Below are positions 42,078 to 51,380 of a stretch of 64,000 nt of DNA, piece after piece. Below the pieces are notes generated by a model that was not told the DNA's origin, did no database searches, and was given only the letters and a program-made list of their open reading frames with translations. A program made the position numbers and the translations under genes. Where the stretch lies: contig JBJXFQ010000024.1 in NCBI GenBank assembly GCA_046155605.1, positions 27,510-91,509 of the forward strand, written 5' to 3'. The DNA is from JAEUIZ01 sp046155605. Its GTDB lineage: Bacteria > Planctomycetota > Phycisphaerae > Phycisphaerales > UBA1924. Positions within the stretch are counted from its first letter, which is position 1. Each line of letters opens with the position of its first letter.

Positions 42078-43508
42078 TCAGGCGACGGGCCGCGTCACCG
42101 CCTCGGCACCGTTGGCGGGCACCGAGCGGGCCACGCCCGAGGCGTACTGCATCGCCTGCTCTTCGATCTTTTTCCGCCGGGCGATCTTGATGGCGGTGAC
42201 GACGATGAACGCGGCGAAGACGAGGGTGATGGCGTAGACGACGCGGGCCCGGCCGAGGCTCAGGGCGATGCCCAGGCCCGCGAAGCCGGCGCCGAGGCCA
42301 TAGAGGGCCAGCACCGCGCCCTTGACGCCCAGGGCGCGTTTGAGCATGTGGTGCAGGTGTTGGTCGTCGGGGTCGGAGATGCGTTTGCCGGCCATCTTTC
42401 GGCGGACGATCGCCAGGATCGTGTCGATGATCGGGATGGCATAGATGATGAGGCCGGCGAAGACGAGGTGGGTCTGCCCACGGTCGCCCAGGGTGAGGAT
42501 GATGACGATGGTGCAGAAGCCCAGGAGCAGCGATCCGCAATCGCCGAGGAAGATCGAGGCCGGGTTGAAGTTATGCGGCAGGAAGCCGAGGCACGCGCCG
42601 AGGAGGGCGAGAGAGAGGATGACGCGCGAGGCGTCGCGTGGGCCGTCGTCCTGGACGGCGAGGGTGAGGGCGATGACGGTGAGCCCGCCGGCGACGATGG
42701 CCGTGACGCCCGAGAGCAGCCCATCGAGCCCGTCGATGAGGTTGGAGGCGTTGCACGCGCCGAGCACGAAGACGGCGATGACGGCGGTGCCCGCCCAATA
42801 GATAAGATCGATGGGGATGGCGTTGATCTGCTCGCCAAAGAGCGGGAGCGTGAAGGGGAGGGGGATCATGAAGAGCAGTTTCGGATCGCCGAAGAGTGCC
42901 TGGCCGACGGGACCGAGCATGCCCTCGGCGACCTTGACGCCGACGTCATTGGCGGCGAGGGCTGCGGCGGCGACGAGTTGCCCGCCGACCTTGACGCGAG
43001 GGCGGACGCCCACGACGTCGTCGAGGAGGCCGACGAGCATGATGGCGGTAAGCCCGATGAGCACGGAGATCGGGACGGGGTATGGGGCGAGGTCGAAGAG
43101 GTACTGGGTGGGGTGGTAGGTGACCAAACCCGGCACTTCGGCGGCGAAGTAACTGTACAGGATCGCGGCCATGAGGCCCAGGTAGACGGCCACGCCACCG
43201 AGGTAGGCCACGGGGACGCGATGGACCTTGCGTGCCTCGCTTGGGCGGTCGATGACGCCGTGCGCGAGCGCGAGTTTGCGCATGAGCGGGGTGGCGAGGA
43301 GGGTGACGAGGAAGGCGATAACGAAGACGCTGACGTAGCCGTGGAAGATGCCGAGGCGTGTGACGGCGTGCTCGGGGTCGAGGCCGACCATCGTGCCGAG
43401 TTCGCGGGCCTGCTCGAGGTCGTGCTCGCGGTCCTTGATGAGCGAGGCGACGCGATCGACGAGGCCCGGCGGCATCTCCTTCATGGGTTGCGCGGGGACG
43501 CCGATCAT
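42078..43508 (-). CDS. WecA/MraY-type undecaprenyl-phosphate sugar-1-phosphate transferase
   Basis: The product has 476 residues. ATG 43508 overlaps the epimerase stop (ATGA). After a polar N-terminus of about 65 residues come ten or so membrane helices with the family motifs KVHRVPVAYLGG, GLLDDVVGVRPRVK, ACNASNLIDGLDGL, FLGDCGSLLLGF and DDQHLHHML (the HxHH loop typical of WecA-like enzymes). It should transfer a sugar-1-phosphate, commonly GlcNAc-1-P, to undecaprenyl phosphate and start assembly of a surface polysaccharide. MraY itself is less likely given the locus. Confidence 0.9.
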   Translation of the reverse strand: MIGVPAQPMKEMPPGLVDRVASLIKDREHDLEQARELGTMVGLDPEHAVTRLGIFHGYVSVFVIAFLVTLLATPLMRKLALAHGVIDRPSEARKVHRVPVAYLGGVAVYLGLMAAILYSYFAAEVPGLVTYHPTQYLFDLAPYPVPISVLIGLTAIMLVGLLDDVVGVRPRVKVGGQLVAAAALAANDVGVKVAEGMLGPVGQALFGDPKLLFMIPLPFTLPLFGEQINAIPIDLIYWAGTAVIAVFVLGACNASNLIDGLDGLLSGVTAIVAGGLTVIALTLAVQDDGPRDASRVILSLALLGACLGFLPHNFNPASIFLGDCGSLLLGFCTIVIILTLGDRGQTHLVFAGLIIYAIPIIDTILAIVRRKMAGKRISDPDDQHLHHMLKRALGVKGAVLALYGLGAGFAGLGIALSLGRARVVYAITLVFAAFIVVTAIKIARRKKIEEQAMQYASGVARSVPANGAEAVTRPVA

Positions 43509-44521
43509 GCCCGGGTCCCTTCCATCGCGCTCGCCACGTCGCGGATGGTCTGATCGAGCGAGATGGTCGGCGCGAAGCCGATCGCGGCGCGGACGCGGGC
43601 CAAGTCTGGCTGCCGCTGGCGCAGGTCTTCGAATCCGGTCGGGTAGGCCTCGGCATATGGCGCGCGGCGGACCTCGGACCGCGAGCCGAGCGTTCGAACG
43701 ACGAGTTCGGCGAGGGCGGCGATCGTGATCGGGCGATCGGAGCCGAGGTTGAAGACTCGCCCGAGGCAGTCGGGCCGTTCGAGGAGTCGCGGGAGCGCGG
43801 CGACGACGTCGCGCACGTCGCAGAAGCAACGCGAGGCGGTGCCGTCGCCAAAGACGGTGAGGGTTTCACCGGCGCGTGCCGCGCGCACGAAGCGAGGGAG
43901 CACCATGCCATACTCCCCGACTTGGCGGGGGCCGACGGTGTTGAAGAATCGCACGACGACGACGGGCAGGTTGTCTCGCTGGGCATACGCGAGCGCCAGA
44001 TACTCGTCGATGGCTTTGGAGCAGGCATAGGACCAGCGTCCGACGGTTGTCGGGCCGTAGACCGCGTCGTCGTCCTCGGAGAACGGTGACTTGGCGGACT
44101 TGCCGTAGACCTCGGAACTGGAGGCGATGAGGGTTGGGAGCCCGATGCCGCCGTCGCGTCGCGGGCGAGCGGCGACGAAACGGAGCAAGGCGGCGGTCTG
44201 CTCGACGTTGGTCTCGATGGCGCGGATGGGCTGGGCCATGACGAGCCCGACGCCGACGGCCGCGGCGAGGTGATAAACCTGATCGAAGGTGTCGTTTGGG
44301 GCGAAGGCGGCGAGGGCGTCGCGGAGATCGGCCTCGATGAAGAGGAGGCGTGGATGGGCCGTCGGCAGGTTCGACCGGCGACCCGTCCAGAGATTATCGA
44401 CGACGGTCACCTGGTCGCCGCGCGCGAGGAGGAGGTCGGACAGGTGTGAGCCGATGAAGCCGGCACCGCCGGTGACGAGCACGCGCCGTGAGGAGTGATC
44501 GGTCTGGTTCGGCGTGGGCAC
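43505..44521 (-). CDS. NAD-dependent nucleotide-sugar epimerase/dehydratase
   Basis: The product has 338 residues from GTG 44521. It is an extended short-chain dehydrogenase: NAD motif GGAGFIG (18-24), IEADLRD, active-site SSSEVYGKS and YACSK. PFNTVGPRQ-like FFNTVGPRQVGEYGMV places it among UDP-sugar epimerases and UDP-glucuronate decarboxylases; the exact reaction is not certain. It probably makes the nucleotide sugar for the polysaccharide started by the adjacent transferase. It lies 15 bases after the BY-kinase-like gene. Confidence 0.87.
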   Translation of the reverse strand: MPTPNQTDHSSRRVLVTGGAGFIGSHLSDLLLARGDQVTVVDNLWTGRRSNLPTAHPRLLFIEADLRDALAAFAPNDTFDQVYHLAAAVGVGLVMAQPIRAIETNVEQTAALLRFVAARPRRDGGIGLPTLIASSSEVYGKSAKSPFSEDDDAVYGPTTVGRWSYACSKAIDEYLALAYAQRDNLPVVVVRFFNTVGPRQVGEYGMVLPRFVRAARAGETLTVFGDGTASRCFCDVRDVVAALPRLLERPDCLGRVFNLGSDRPITIAALAELVVRTLGSRSEVRRAPYAEAYPTGFEDLRQRQPDLARVRAAIGFAPTISLDQTIRDVASAMEGTRA

Positions 44522-44536
44522 GGCGGTCGCTCTTTG

Positions 44537-46768
44537 CTAGTCCTTGGCCGTCGGCTCGGTGCCGTTGTTCTGGTACCGGTGCGAGGCGAGGATGTTTCCG
44601 CGGAGGTAACCGCCCGCGGCCGATCGGACGGCGTTGACGAGCACGCCGGTGAACTCGGCCTTGGCGTCGGAGAGTTCGTTGCGGAGGCGGGCGACCATGC
44701 CGCGTTTCTCGGCCATCGCCCGGACGACGAGCATCGACGCATCGCAGCGTGCGGCGATGGCGAGCGCGTCACCGGCGATCATGGCGGGCGCGACATCGAG
44801 CAGGACGAGATCGAAGCGTGACGATGCCTCACGGAGGAGTTCGGTCATCGTGCGCGTGGAGAGGCGTTCGAAGGCCCGCGCGCCGGCAGACCCGGCCGTC
44901 AGCACCTTGATGTTGGGGTTGTCGGTGGTCTGTGCCGCGGTGTCGAGCGTGGCTTGCCCGGCGAGCACGTCGGCAAGGCCCGGGGCTTCGGCGAGGCCGA
45001 GGTAGCGATGGATGGCGGGCCGGCGGAAGTTCGCGTCGATCACGAGCACGGTCTGGTCCGCCGAGGCGAAGGCGTAGGCGAGGTTGGTCACGACGGTGGT
45101 GGCCCCTGAGCCGGGCATGCCCGACATGACGACGAGCGACCGATGGCCCGCGCCCTGCATCCGCTTGAGGAGCGCGACGCGAAGTTGGCGGAAACTCTCG
45201 CTGAGCACGCTGTAGGGCCGATCGCGGAAGACGGTCTCGATGCGCTCGGCGCCGGTGGGGTCTTCCTGCGCGTGGGGGACGAGGCCGAGCACCCGCGTGC
45301 GCGGGATGAGCGCGACATCCGCGGGGCTTTTGACGCGCTGATCGACGATCTCCATCACCAGCACGACGCCACCGACGAGCCCGAGCAGGAGCGCCATGCC
45401 GGCGGGGGCCATGATGTAGAGTTTGGGGAAGGTGACGACCTTGGGCCGCTCGGCGGGCTGGAACTGGACGATGCGGGACGTCCCGCGCATGCTGCCGAGG
45501 ATGTCGATGCTCTTGAGGTCGTCCTGGAGTTTGGCCTTCGAGTCGGTCGAGCGATCGATCTCGCGGTCGAGGTCCTTGACCTGCGCGAGCGTCTGGGTGA
45601 GTTCCGCCGCGCGGTCCTTGGCTTCGTTGAACTTCTTCATCATGTCGGCTTCTTGGGCCTCGACGGAGGTGACGGCGGTCGAGAGGCTGTCGAGTTGCGC
45701 TTCGAACTCCTGCGCGAGCAGTTTTTCGCGTTCGGATTGCATCTGGAGCGAGAGGCCGTTGATGCGAGTGGTGAGTTGCACGACGTCGCGGTGCCTTTCG
45801 CCCAGGCGTTGCTTCATGGCCGTCAACTCGCCCTTGAGCGTGTTGATGGTGTTCATCATGGACTGGATCGACGGGTCCTGCTCGACGCGTTTGCGGAGCG
45901 ACTCGGTGTAGTTGCGGATCGGGCGCTCCTGCTCGCGGAGGAGTTGGTCGCGCTGGACGATGTAGACCTCTTTGTCGGCGCGGACCTCGACGAGTTTCTC
46001 GTCGATGGCCGTCATCTGGCGGATGGCCTGGTTGGCTTTGTCGTCGAGCGACTCGACGGTCTGATCCACGAGGAGGCGCGAGCGGTTCTTCTGGAGCGCG
46101 CTGATCGAATCGTTGATCTGCGAGATCGAGGTCGAGATATGGCCCTTGCGATCGTTGATCTCGCCAGCCGCGCTGTTCTTGCGATCGCGGATATACGCCC
46201 CACCGACGACTTCGACCACCGCCTTCGCCAGGTCAGGATCGGTGTCCCAGAACGACAGTCGCAAGAAGTTCGACTCGCCCACGATCGAGGCACCCAGTCG
46301 TTTCTTGAGCGCCTTGACGGCCTTGGAGGTGTCGAGCGTGTTGCCGCGCTTGAAGCGTGCCGTCCACGCCCCCGCGATCTTGTCCATCTGGGGGTCTTGG
46401 ACGGCGGGCTGCACGACGCGGTCGGAGATCATGACCTGCACCTGAGTCGCCATGAACTTGTCGAGTTCGTCACGGAAGTTCATCGAGGGATTGAGCGATC
46501 CGACCTCTCCCTCCTGGGCCGCGCACTCGTAGACGATGTACGACGTGAAGACCGGGAAGGTGCGCAGGAGCACGAAGTGCGCCACGGTGCCGAGGAAGAT
46601 TCCCGCGGCGGTGGTCGCCATGAGGAGCCACTTGTATTTTTTGACCAGTTTGATCGGATCAAGCGTCGGGATGGCCGACGCGGTCGCCGGGCCGCCCGAT
46701 GGTGCGGTGCCGGCCTGGGCCGGACGGCTTGGAATCGGGGGTGTTCGAACTGGGGGCATGGTTGTCAT
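44537..46768 (-). CDS. Wzz/BY-kinase-like polysaccharide co-polymerase with altered Walker A
   Basis: The product has 743 residues from ATG 46768, with GGAG eight bases upstream. A proline-rich leader and membrane helix (about 43-65) precede a Wzz domain with long coiled coils (200-420) and a second helix near 440. The C-terminal ATPase domain (530-715) resembles bacterial tyrosine kinases. Its Walker A reads SGMPGSGATT (549-558), so the invariant lysine is alanine at 556. Walker A' (VLVIDANFRRP) and Walker B (FDLVLLDVAPA) are kept. Only two tyrosines (YLRGNILASHRY) remain in the tail. It likely controls chain length and export with the Wza-like protein; kinase activity is doubtful. Confidence 0.88.
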   Translation of the reverse strand: MTTMPPVRTPPIPSRPAQAGTAPSGGPATASAIPTLDPIKLVKKYKWLLMATTAAGIFLGTVAHFVLLRTFPVFTSYIVYECAAQEGEVGSLNPSMNFRDELDKFMATQVQVMISDRVVQPAVQDPQMDKIAGAWTARFKRGNTLDTSKAVKALKKRLGASIVGESNFLRLSFWDTDPDLAKAVVEVVGGAYIRDRKNSAAGEINDRKGHISTSISQINDSISALQKNRSRLLVDQTVESLDDKANQAIRQMTAIDEKLVEVRADKEVYIVQRDQLLREQERPIRNYTESLRKRVEQDPSIQSMMNTINTLKGELTAMKQRLGERHRDVVQLTTRINGLSLQMQSEREKLLAQEFEAQLDSLSTAVTSVEAQEADMMKKFNEAKDRAAELTQTLAQVKDLDREIDRSTDSKAKLQDDLKSIDILGSMRGTSRIVQFQPAERPKVVTFPKLYIMAPAGMALLLGLVGGVVLVMEIVDQRVKSPADVALIPRTRVLGLVPHAQEDPTGAERIETVFRDRPYSVLSESFRQLRVALLKRMQGAGHRSLVVMSGMPGSGATTVVTNLAYAFASADQTVLVIDANFRRPAIHRYLGLAEAPGLADVLAGQATLDTAAQTTDNPNIKVLTAGSAGARAFERLSTRTMTELLREASSRFDLVLLDVAPAMIAGDALAIAARCDASMLVVRAMAEKRGMVARLRNELSDAKAEFTGVLVNAVRSAAGGYLRGNILASHRYQNNGTEPTAKD

Positions 46769-46791
46769 ACGTATCTCCGGCCCTGCCGCGG

Positions 46792-49700
46792 TTATCGGGC
46801 CGCCCCGAGGTCCTGCGTCAGTTTCTGCAAGTCCTTCTTGATCGGCTCCGCGAGGCGCGGGTCGTCCGAGATCATCTCTTTGACGAGGTCGAGCGCGGCA
46901 GTCGCGCCCGCCTTGTCGCCCAGTTCGAGTTTCCAACGTCCGAGTTTCAGCGCCATCGTCGCGCGATCGGCTTCCGTGCGCGCCAACTGGATCGCCTTCT
47001 CCAGCATCTCGATCCCGCGCGGCTTGCTGCCGTTGAGCCAATACACCGTCGCCAGCGTGTCCTGGATCTCCCATGCTCCGGGCGAGAGATTCACGGCCCT
47101 CTCGGCGAACGGCACCGCGTCCGCGGGCTTTCCGAGTTTCTCGGCCAGGAAGAACGCCGTGTTGTTGTTGAACATCGCGTCCTGCGGCTCAAGATCAAGC
47201 CCTTGCTTGGAGGCCTCCATCGCCTCGGCCCATTTCTCGTCCTTCGCGTAGGTCGATGAGAGCGCCCGCAAGATAGCGACCCTGAGCGCCTTGTCCTGCA
47301 CCTTGGCCAGGAGCCCGGTCATCGCGCCGACTCCTTCGGTGCGCTGCGCGGGATCATCCATGATGGTGGCGGCGCGAAGGTAATCGACCCATTCGACCAG
47401 CGATGGCGAGGGCTTGGCGAGCCGCAGCACTTCCATCGCCCCGGCCACATCCGGGAAGACCTGTCGCAGGCGGTCGTACCACGCCAGGAGCGGGGTGAGG
47501 TCCTTGCCGATGAGGTCGAAGGCCTGGAGGGCGACGACTCGAGCCTCGCGGTCGTTGTTCTGCTTTTTGAGGATGGCGGCCGCGGACATGAGGAGGTTGG
47601 GTGATTTCTCGAGTTGGAGTTTGGGCGTGCCGAGCACGGCCCGAGCGTCGTTGATGGCGGGCGGGGTCGAACTGAGCAGGGCGTTGACGTATCTGGTTGC
47701 GGCGGCCTCGTCGCCGACCTGCTCCCAGATCGCCTTGTAAAACTTGGCGGCGCGCGCCCAGCGGCCGGCTCGCGCGAACGTCTCGGCCAAGGCGGTATGC
47801 AGGCGGATGTCGTTGGGGCGCGGCTTGGTGCCGGCCTCGGCCACATCCATGGCTTCGGATTCCTCGCCCTGGCGGAGCAACTCCTCGATGAACTCGATGC
47901 GGAGGCCGTCGTTGTTGGGGTTCTGCTCGACGGCCAGACGCCAATCCTTGAGGGCGTCGCTTGCGCGCCCCATCGACGCAAGGAGCATGGCGCGAGTGCG
48001 TAGCGCCTGCCACATGCCGGGGCGCAGACGGATGGCGGTGCCCAGATCATCCAGGGCATCCCGAGCCATGGCGGCATCGCCCATCAGGAGCCGAGCGCGG
48101 CGGAGGTAGGGCAGCGGCTCTTCGGGGAACTTCGCCACCGCCTGATCGAGGAGTTCGCGAGCCCGCTTCACATCGCCCGCACCACGCGACGCGAGCGCCC
48201 GTTGCACCAGCAACTCGACGTCGTCCTCAACCGCGGCACCGATCGCGACAAACTCCTTCTCGGCCTCGGCGGGTTTCTGCAACTGGATGAAGCACTCGAT
48301 GAGCCGCTTGCGGATGCGGTTCTGCTGATCGGGCACGCCCGCGTCGAGCACTTTGCGATAGGACAGGGCCGCGGCCTCGAACGCGCCGGAGGTCAGTTGC
48401 AGGTCGCCGAGCAGGATGGAGACGGTCATCGTCTTGGCGTCCTGCTTCTGCTCGGCCTGACGAAGGGCCGCGAGACCGAGTTCGGATCGTCCGCGCTGGA
48501 CCATGAACTGGCCCATGGCGAGATAGGCGTCGCCGGTGTTGCCACCCGATCGAGAGAGCGCGGAGATGTGATCGACGAAGACCTGCCGGGCGCGATCGAT
48601 ATCGCCCTTGTCGGCGTGCCAACGGGCGTCGGTCGCGACGAGGCGCAGCGAGTCCTTGTCCTTGCGGAGTTTGTCGAGGAGCGCCCGGGCGCGGTCCCAC
48701 TCCTTGGCGTCGATATAGAGGTCGGCCAGCGCGGCCGCATTGTCGAGGTCGCTCGGGTTCCGCGCCATGTACTGCTCACGCCGCTCGCGCGCGAAAGGCT
48801 TGTTCCCCTCCATCGCTTCGAGGGTGAGCCAGGTGTTGACGAACGCGGGGTCGCGGCGGGCATGAACCTCGGACTGGCGCGCGGCGGCCAAGGCCTCAGG
48901 CAGGCGCTCCAGTTGCACCAGCGTCCCGACGTACTGCTTGATCGTCGTGATGTCCGTCGGATTGATCTCAAGGGCTCTGCGCATCGTCGCGATCGCGTCG
49001 GGCGTGCGGCCGAGTTCCATCAGCACCGCCGCGCGGAGGCGATGGACCTCGACAGGCGCGTTGCCGCGTCCGGCCGCTCGCTCGAGCGTGATGGCGGCGT
49101 CGCGGTAGTTTCGCTGGGCGAGTTGGAGTTTGGCCTTGAAGGTGTCGCCCTGAGCGGCGTCGAGGTTGCGATCCGTCGCTATCTGGGCGATCCGCGCCGC
49201 CTCCGTCAGATCGTTTTTCACCAGCGCGCGGATGAACAGGCCCTCGATCACTCGGGGGTCGTCGGGCGCGAGTTTGGCGGCCTGATCGAACGCGGCCGCG
49301 GCCTTCTCGGGCTGGGCGTACTTGTCATAAGCGCGCTGCTCGGCGAGCCGCTTCTCAAGATCGGGCGCGTCGGTGGCGGCGATGAACTCGAGGTTCCCCT
49401 CGAGCGAGTTGACGGCGCTCAGTCGCTTCTGGAACACCTTGAGGTCCGCGCTCTCCGGGTTTTTCTGGATGCCGAGTTCGACGATCCTGGTCGCGCCCTC
49501 GAAGTCCTCCTTGCCCACGCGCAACCGCGCCAGGCCCATGATGAGCCTCGGGTCGTGCTTGTTGGGTTCGAGAGCCCTCTCCAGGATCTTGATCGCGCCG
49601 TCGTCGTCGCCCATCGATTTGCTGTCGCCGCGCGCGAGCCGATCGGCCTCGACGAGCGCCTTGAGGACCGGGTCGGTCAGCGTGCCGCCTTCCTGCGCCT

Positions 49701-51357
49701 GCAAGATTTCGAGTTCGCGCCGTGCCGTCGCGTTCTCCGGGTCGGTGTCGAGCACCTGCTTATAGAGGTCGACGGCCTTGGCGCGGTTCTGCAGCCCGGC
49801 TTCGAGCCCGGCGAGCACCAGGCGAAGTTCATTTGAGCCGGGCCGAAGTTCCTGCACCCGCGCCAGATACTGCCGCGCCTCGCCCGGCTGACCGAGCCGC
49901 CCGCAGGCATCGGCGAGGATGAGGAGCGCCTCGGGCACCTGGTCGGCGAGTTGCTGCGGGTTCTTGACGAACTCGACCAGCAGCGCCTGCGCCTCGCGGA
50001 GGTTGCCGATGAGGAAGGCGGTCTTGCCATCGATGAACTGCAACTCGGGCGAGCCCGCGGCGCTCTCCGCCGCCAACTTGGCGCGAAAGCCCTTGGCGCG
50101 CTCCATCGCTGCCGTGCGCTCCGGCCCGTCTTTCTCGCGGACAACGAGGGCGAGCGCCGCATTGCTCATGGCGAACCAGGAGCGTTTCCGCATGTCGAAG
50201 AGCCGCAGGCCCTCCCAACTCACGGGCAGATTGGGGAGCGCAACGATCCGCTCGTACTGCTCGATGGTTCCTTCGAGGTTTCCGGCCATGTAGAGCGCCT
50301 GGGCCCGGCTCGCGAGCAGGTCCGCGCTCGTCGGGTTTCCTTCGAGGGCGCGATCGACCGCGGCCAGAGCCAGCGCCGCGCCGTTCTTCGGATCGATCCG
50401 CGTCACCGCGAGCATGAAGCGCGAGAGGATCAGCGGCGTGAGCGACTTGGGGTCTGATTCCTTTAGGACCTGGGCGACCTCGGCGAGTTTGGGCTTGAGC
50501 GCTTCGAGCGCCTCGGCCCGACGCCGCTGGTCTTCGATGGTTGCCTTGCCCGAGTCCGCCTTCATGTCAGCGTCCGCAGCCTGGAGCAGCAGCCGCGAGA
50601 CATTCATGAACGGGTTTTTCGGGTCGCGATTGAGGAAGTCCGCGACGATCTGGTCGGCGGCGGCGATCTCGGACTTGGCGACCTCCTCGTTCCGCGCCGC
50701 TTTGGCCTTCATCCCGGCCTCGCGGTGCCAGAACGCCAGTTCGTTGGCCGCGATCGGGTCTTTCGGGTCGTCCTTCGTCGCTGCCTCAAGGTCTTCCTTC
50801 GCGAGTTTGCGCTGCTCTTCCTTGAAGTTCGGATCGACAGTCATGAGCGCCGAGAGCGCCAGGCCGCGATAGCGACGGATTTTGGGCGGCTGCTCGGGCT
50901 CGAAGAATCGCATCGCCGACTCGGCCTCGTCATGGAGCGCCTGCCACGCCGCGGGTGAGAACATGCCAGATGCGCGCTCGGAATAGACCTGTTCCAGGTA
51001 ATCGACGTGGGCCGCGATGTCGGTTTTCTTGGCCTTGGCGAGGTTTCCCAGGATGCCGCGCGCATACATGAAGTACGCGTCCTCGTACTTGCTCACGTTC
51101 TCGGGCACCATCTTGACGCGTGCGTCGCGCCACTTGGCCAGCCACTCGAGGTTGGTCTGGTCCTTGGCGACGGCCCGGGAGTAGAAGACGTCGGCCGCGG
51201 TGAAGTCGCCCTTCTTGAACGCCGCGTCGCCCAGGCGGACGTATCGATCACCCGACTTGTATCGGACATAGGCGTAGGCCCCGCCAACGCCCAGCGCGAG
51301 CAGCATGAGGCCAGCCGCCAAGATCACCACGAACTTCACGTTCACCTTCGAAGCCAT
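46792..51357 (-). CDS. Large membrane-anchored TPR protein of the exosortase/EPS locus
   Basis: The product has 1521 residues from ATG 51357. One membrane helix (about 8-30, FVVILAAGLMLLALGVGGAYAYV) anchors a very long array of TPR repeats, for example RYVRLGDAAFKKGDFTAADVFYSRA near residue 40 and YLARVQELRPGSNELRLVLAGLEA mid-protein. No catalytic domain was seen. Long TPR proteins accompany exosortase loci in other bacteria (the PrsT-type proteins). Lying 23 bases from both neighbours, it probably scaffolds polysaccharide assembly or the processing of PEP-CTERM proteins in the periplasm. Confidence 0.82.
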   Translation of the reverse strand: MASKVNVKFVVILAAGLMLLALGVGGAYAYVRYKSGDRYVRLGDAAFKKGDFTAADVFYSRAVAKDQTNLEWLAKWRDARVKMVPENVSKYEDAYFMYARGILGNLAKAKKTDIAAHVDYLEQVYSERASGMFSPAAWQALHDEAESAMRFFEPEQPPKIRRYRGLALSALMTVDPNFKEEQRKLAKEDLEAATKDDPKDPIAANELAFWHREAGMKAKAARNEEVAKSEIAAADQIVADFLNRDPKNPFMNVSRLLLQAADADMKADSGKATIEDQRRRAEALEALKPKLAEVAQVLKESDPKSLTPLILSRFMLAVTRIDPKNGAALALAAVDRALEGNPTSADLLASRAQALYMAGNLEGTIEQYERIVALPNLPVSWEGLRLFDMRKRSWFAMSNAALALVVREKDGPERTAAMERAKGFRAKLAAESAAGSPELQFIDGKTAFLIGNLREAQALLVEFVKNPQQLADQVPEALLILADACGRLGQPGEARQYLARVQELRPGSNELRLVLAGLEAGLQNRAKAVDLYKQVLDTDPENATARRELEILQAQEGGTLTDPVLKALVEADRLARGDSKSMGDDDGAIKILERALEPNKHDPRLIMGLARLRVGKEDFEGATRIVELGIQKNPESADLKVFQKRLSAVNSLEGNLEFIAATDAPDLEKRLAEQRAYDKYAQPEKAAAAFDQAAKLAPDDPRVIEGLFIRALVKNDLTEAARIAQIATDRNLDAAQGDTFKAKLQLAQRNYRDAAITLERAAGRGNAPVEVHRLRAAVLMELGRTPDAIATMRRALEINPTDITTIKQYVGTLVQLERLPEALAAARQSEVHARRDPAFVNTWLTLEAMEGNKPFARERREQYMARNPSDLDNAAALADLYIDAKEWDRARALLDKLRKDKDSLRLVATDARWHADKGDIDRARQVFVDHISALSRSGGNTGDAYLAMGQFMVQRGRSELGLAALRQAEQKQDAKTMTVSILLGDLQLTSGAFEAAALSYRKVLDAGVPDQQNRIRKRLIECFIQLQKPAEAEKEFVAIGAAVEDDVELLVQRALASRGAGDVKRARELLDQAVAKFPEEPLPYLRRARLLMGDAAMARDALDDLGTAIRLRPGMWQALRTRAMLLASMGRASDALKDWRLAVEQNPNNDGLRIEFIEELLRQGEESEAMDVAEAGTKPRPNDIRLHTALAETFARAGRWARAAKFYKAIWEQVGDEAAATRYVNALLSSTPPAINDARAVLGTPKLQLEKSPNLLMSAAAILKKQNNDREARVVALQAFDLIGKDLTPLLAWYDRLRQVFPDVAGAMEVLRLAKPSPSLVEWVDYLRAATIMDDPAQRTEGVGAMTGLLAKVQDKALRVAILRALSSTYAKDEKWAEAMEASKQGLDLEPQDAMFNNNTAFFLAEKLGKPADAVPFAERAVNLSPGAWEIQDTLATVYWLNGSKPRGIEMLEKAIQLARTEADRATMALKLGRWKLELGDKAGATAALDLVKEMISDDPRLAEPIKKDLQKLTQDLGAAR

Positions 51358-51380
51358 CGGCGTCTTCCTCGCTTACGGGA

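Noticed and set aside
45143..47251. A 702-codon open frame on the + strand opposite the Wzz/BY-kinase-like gene
   Set aside because: It is antisense to a gene with clear coiled-coil, membrane and Walker-type features; the frame is open through GC bias only.
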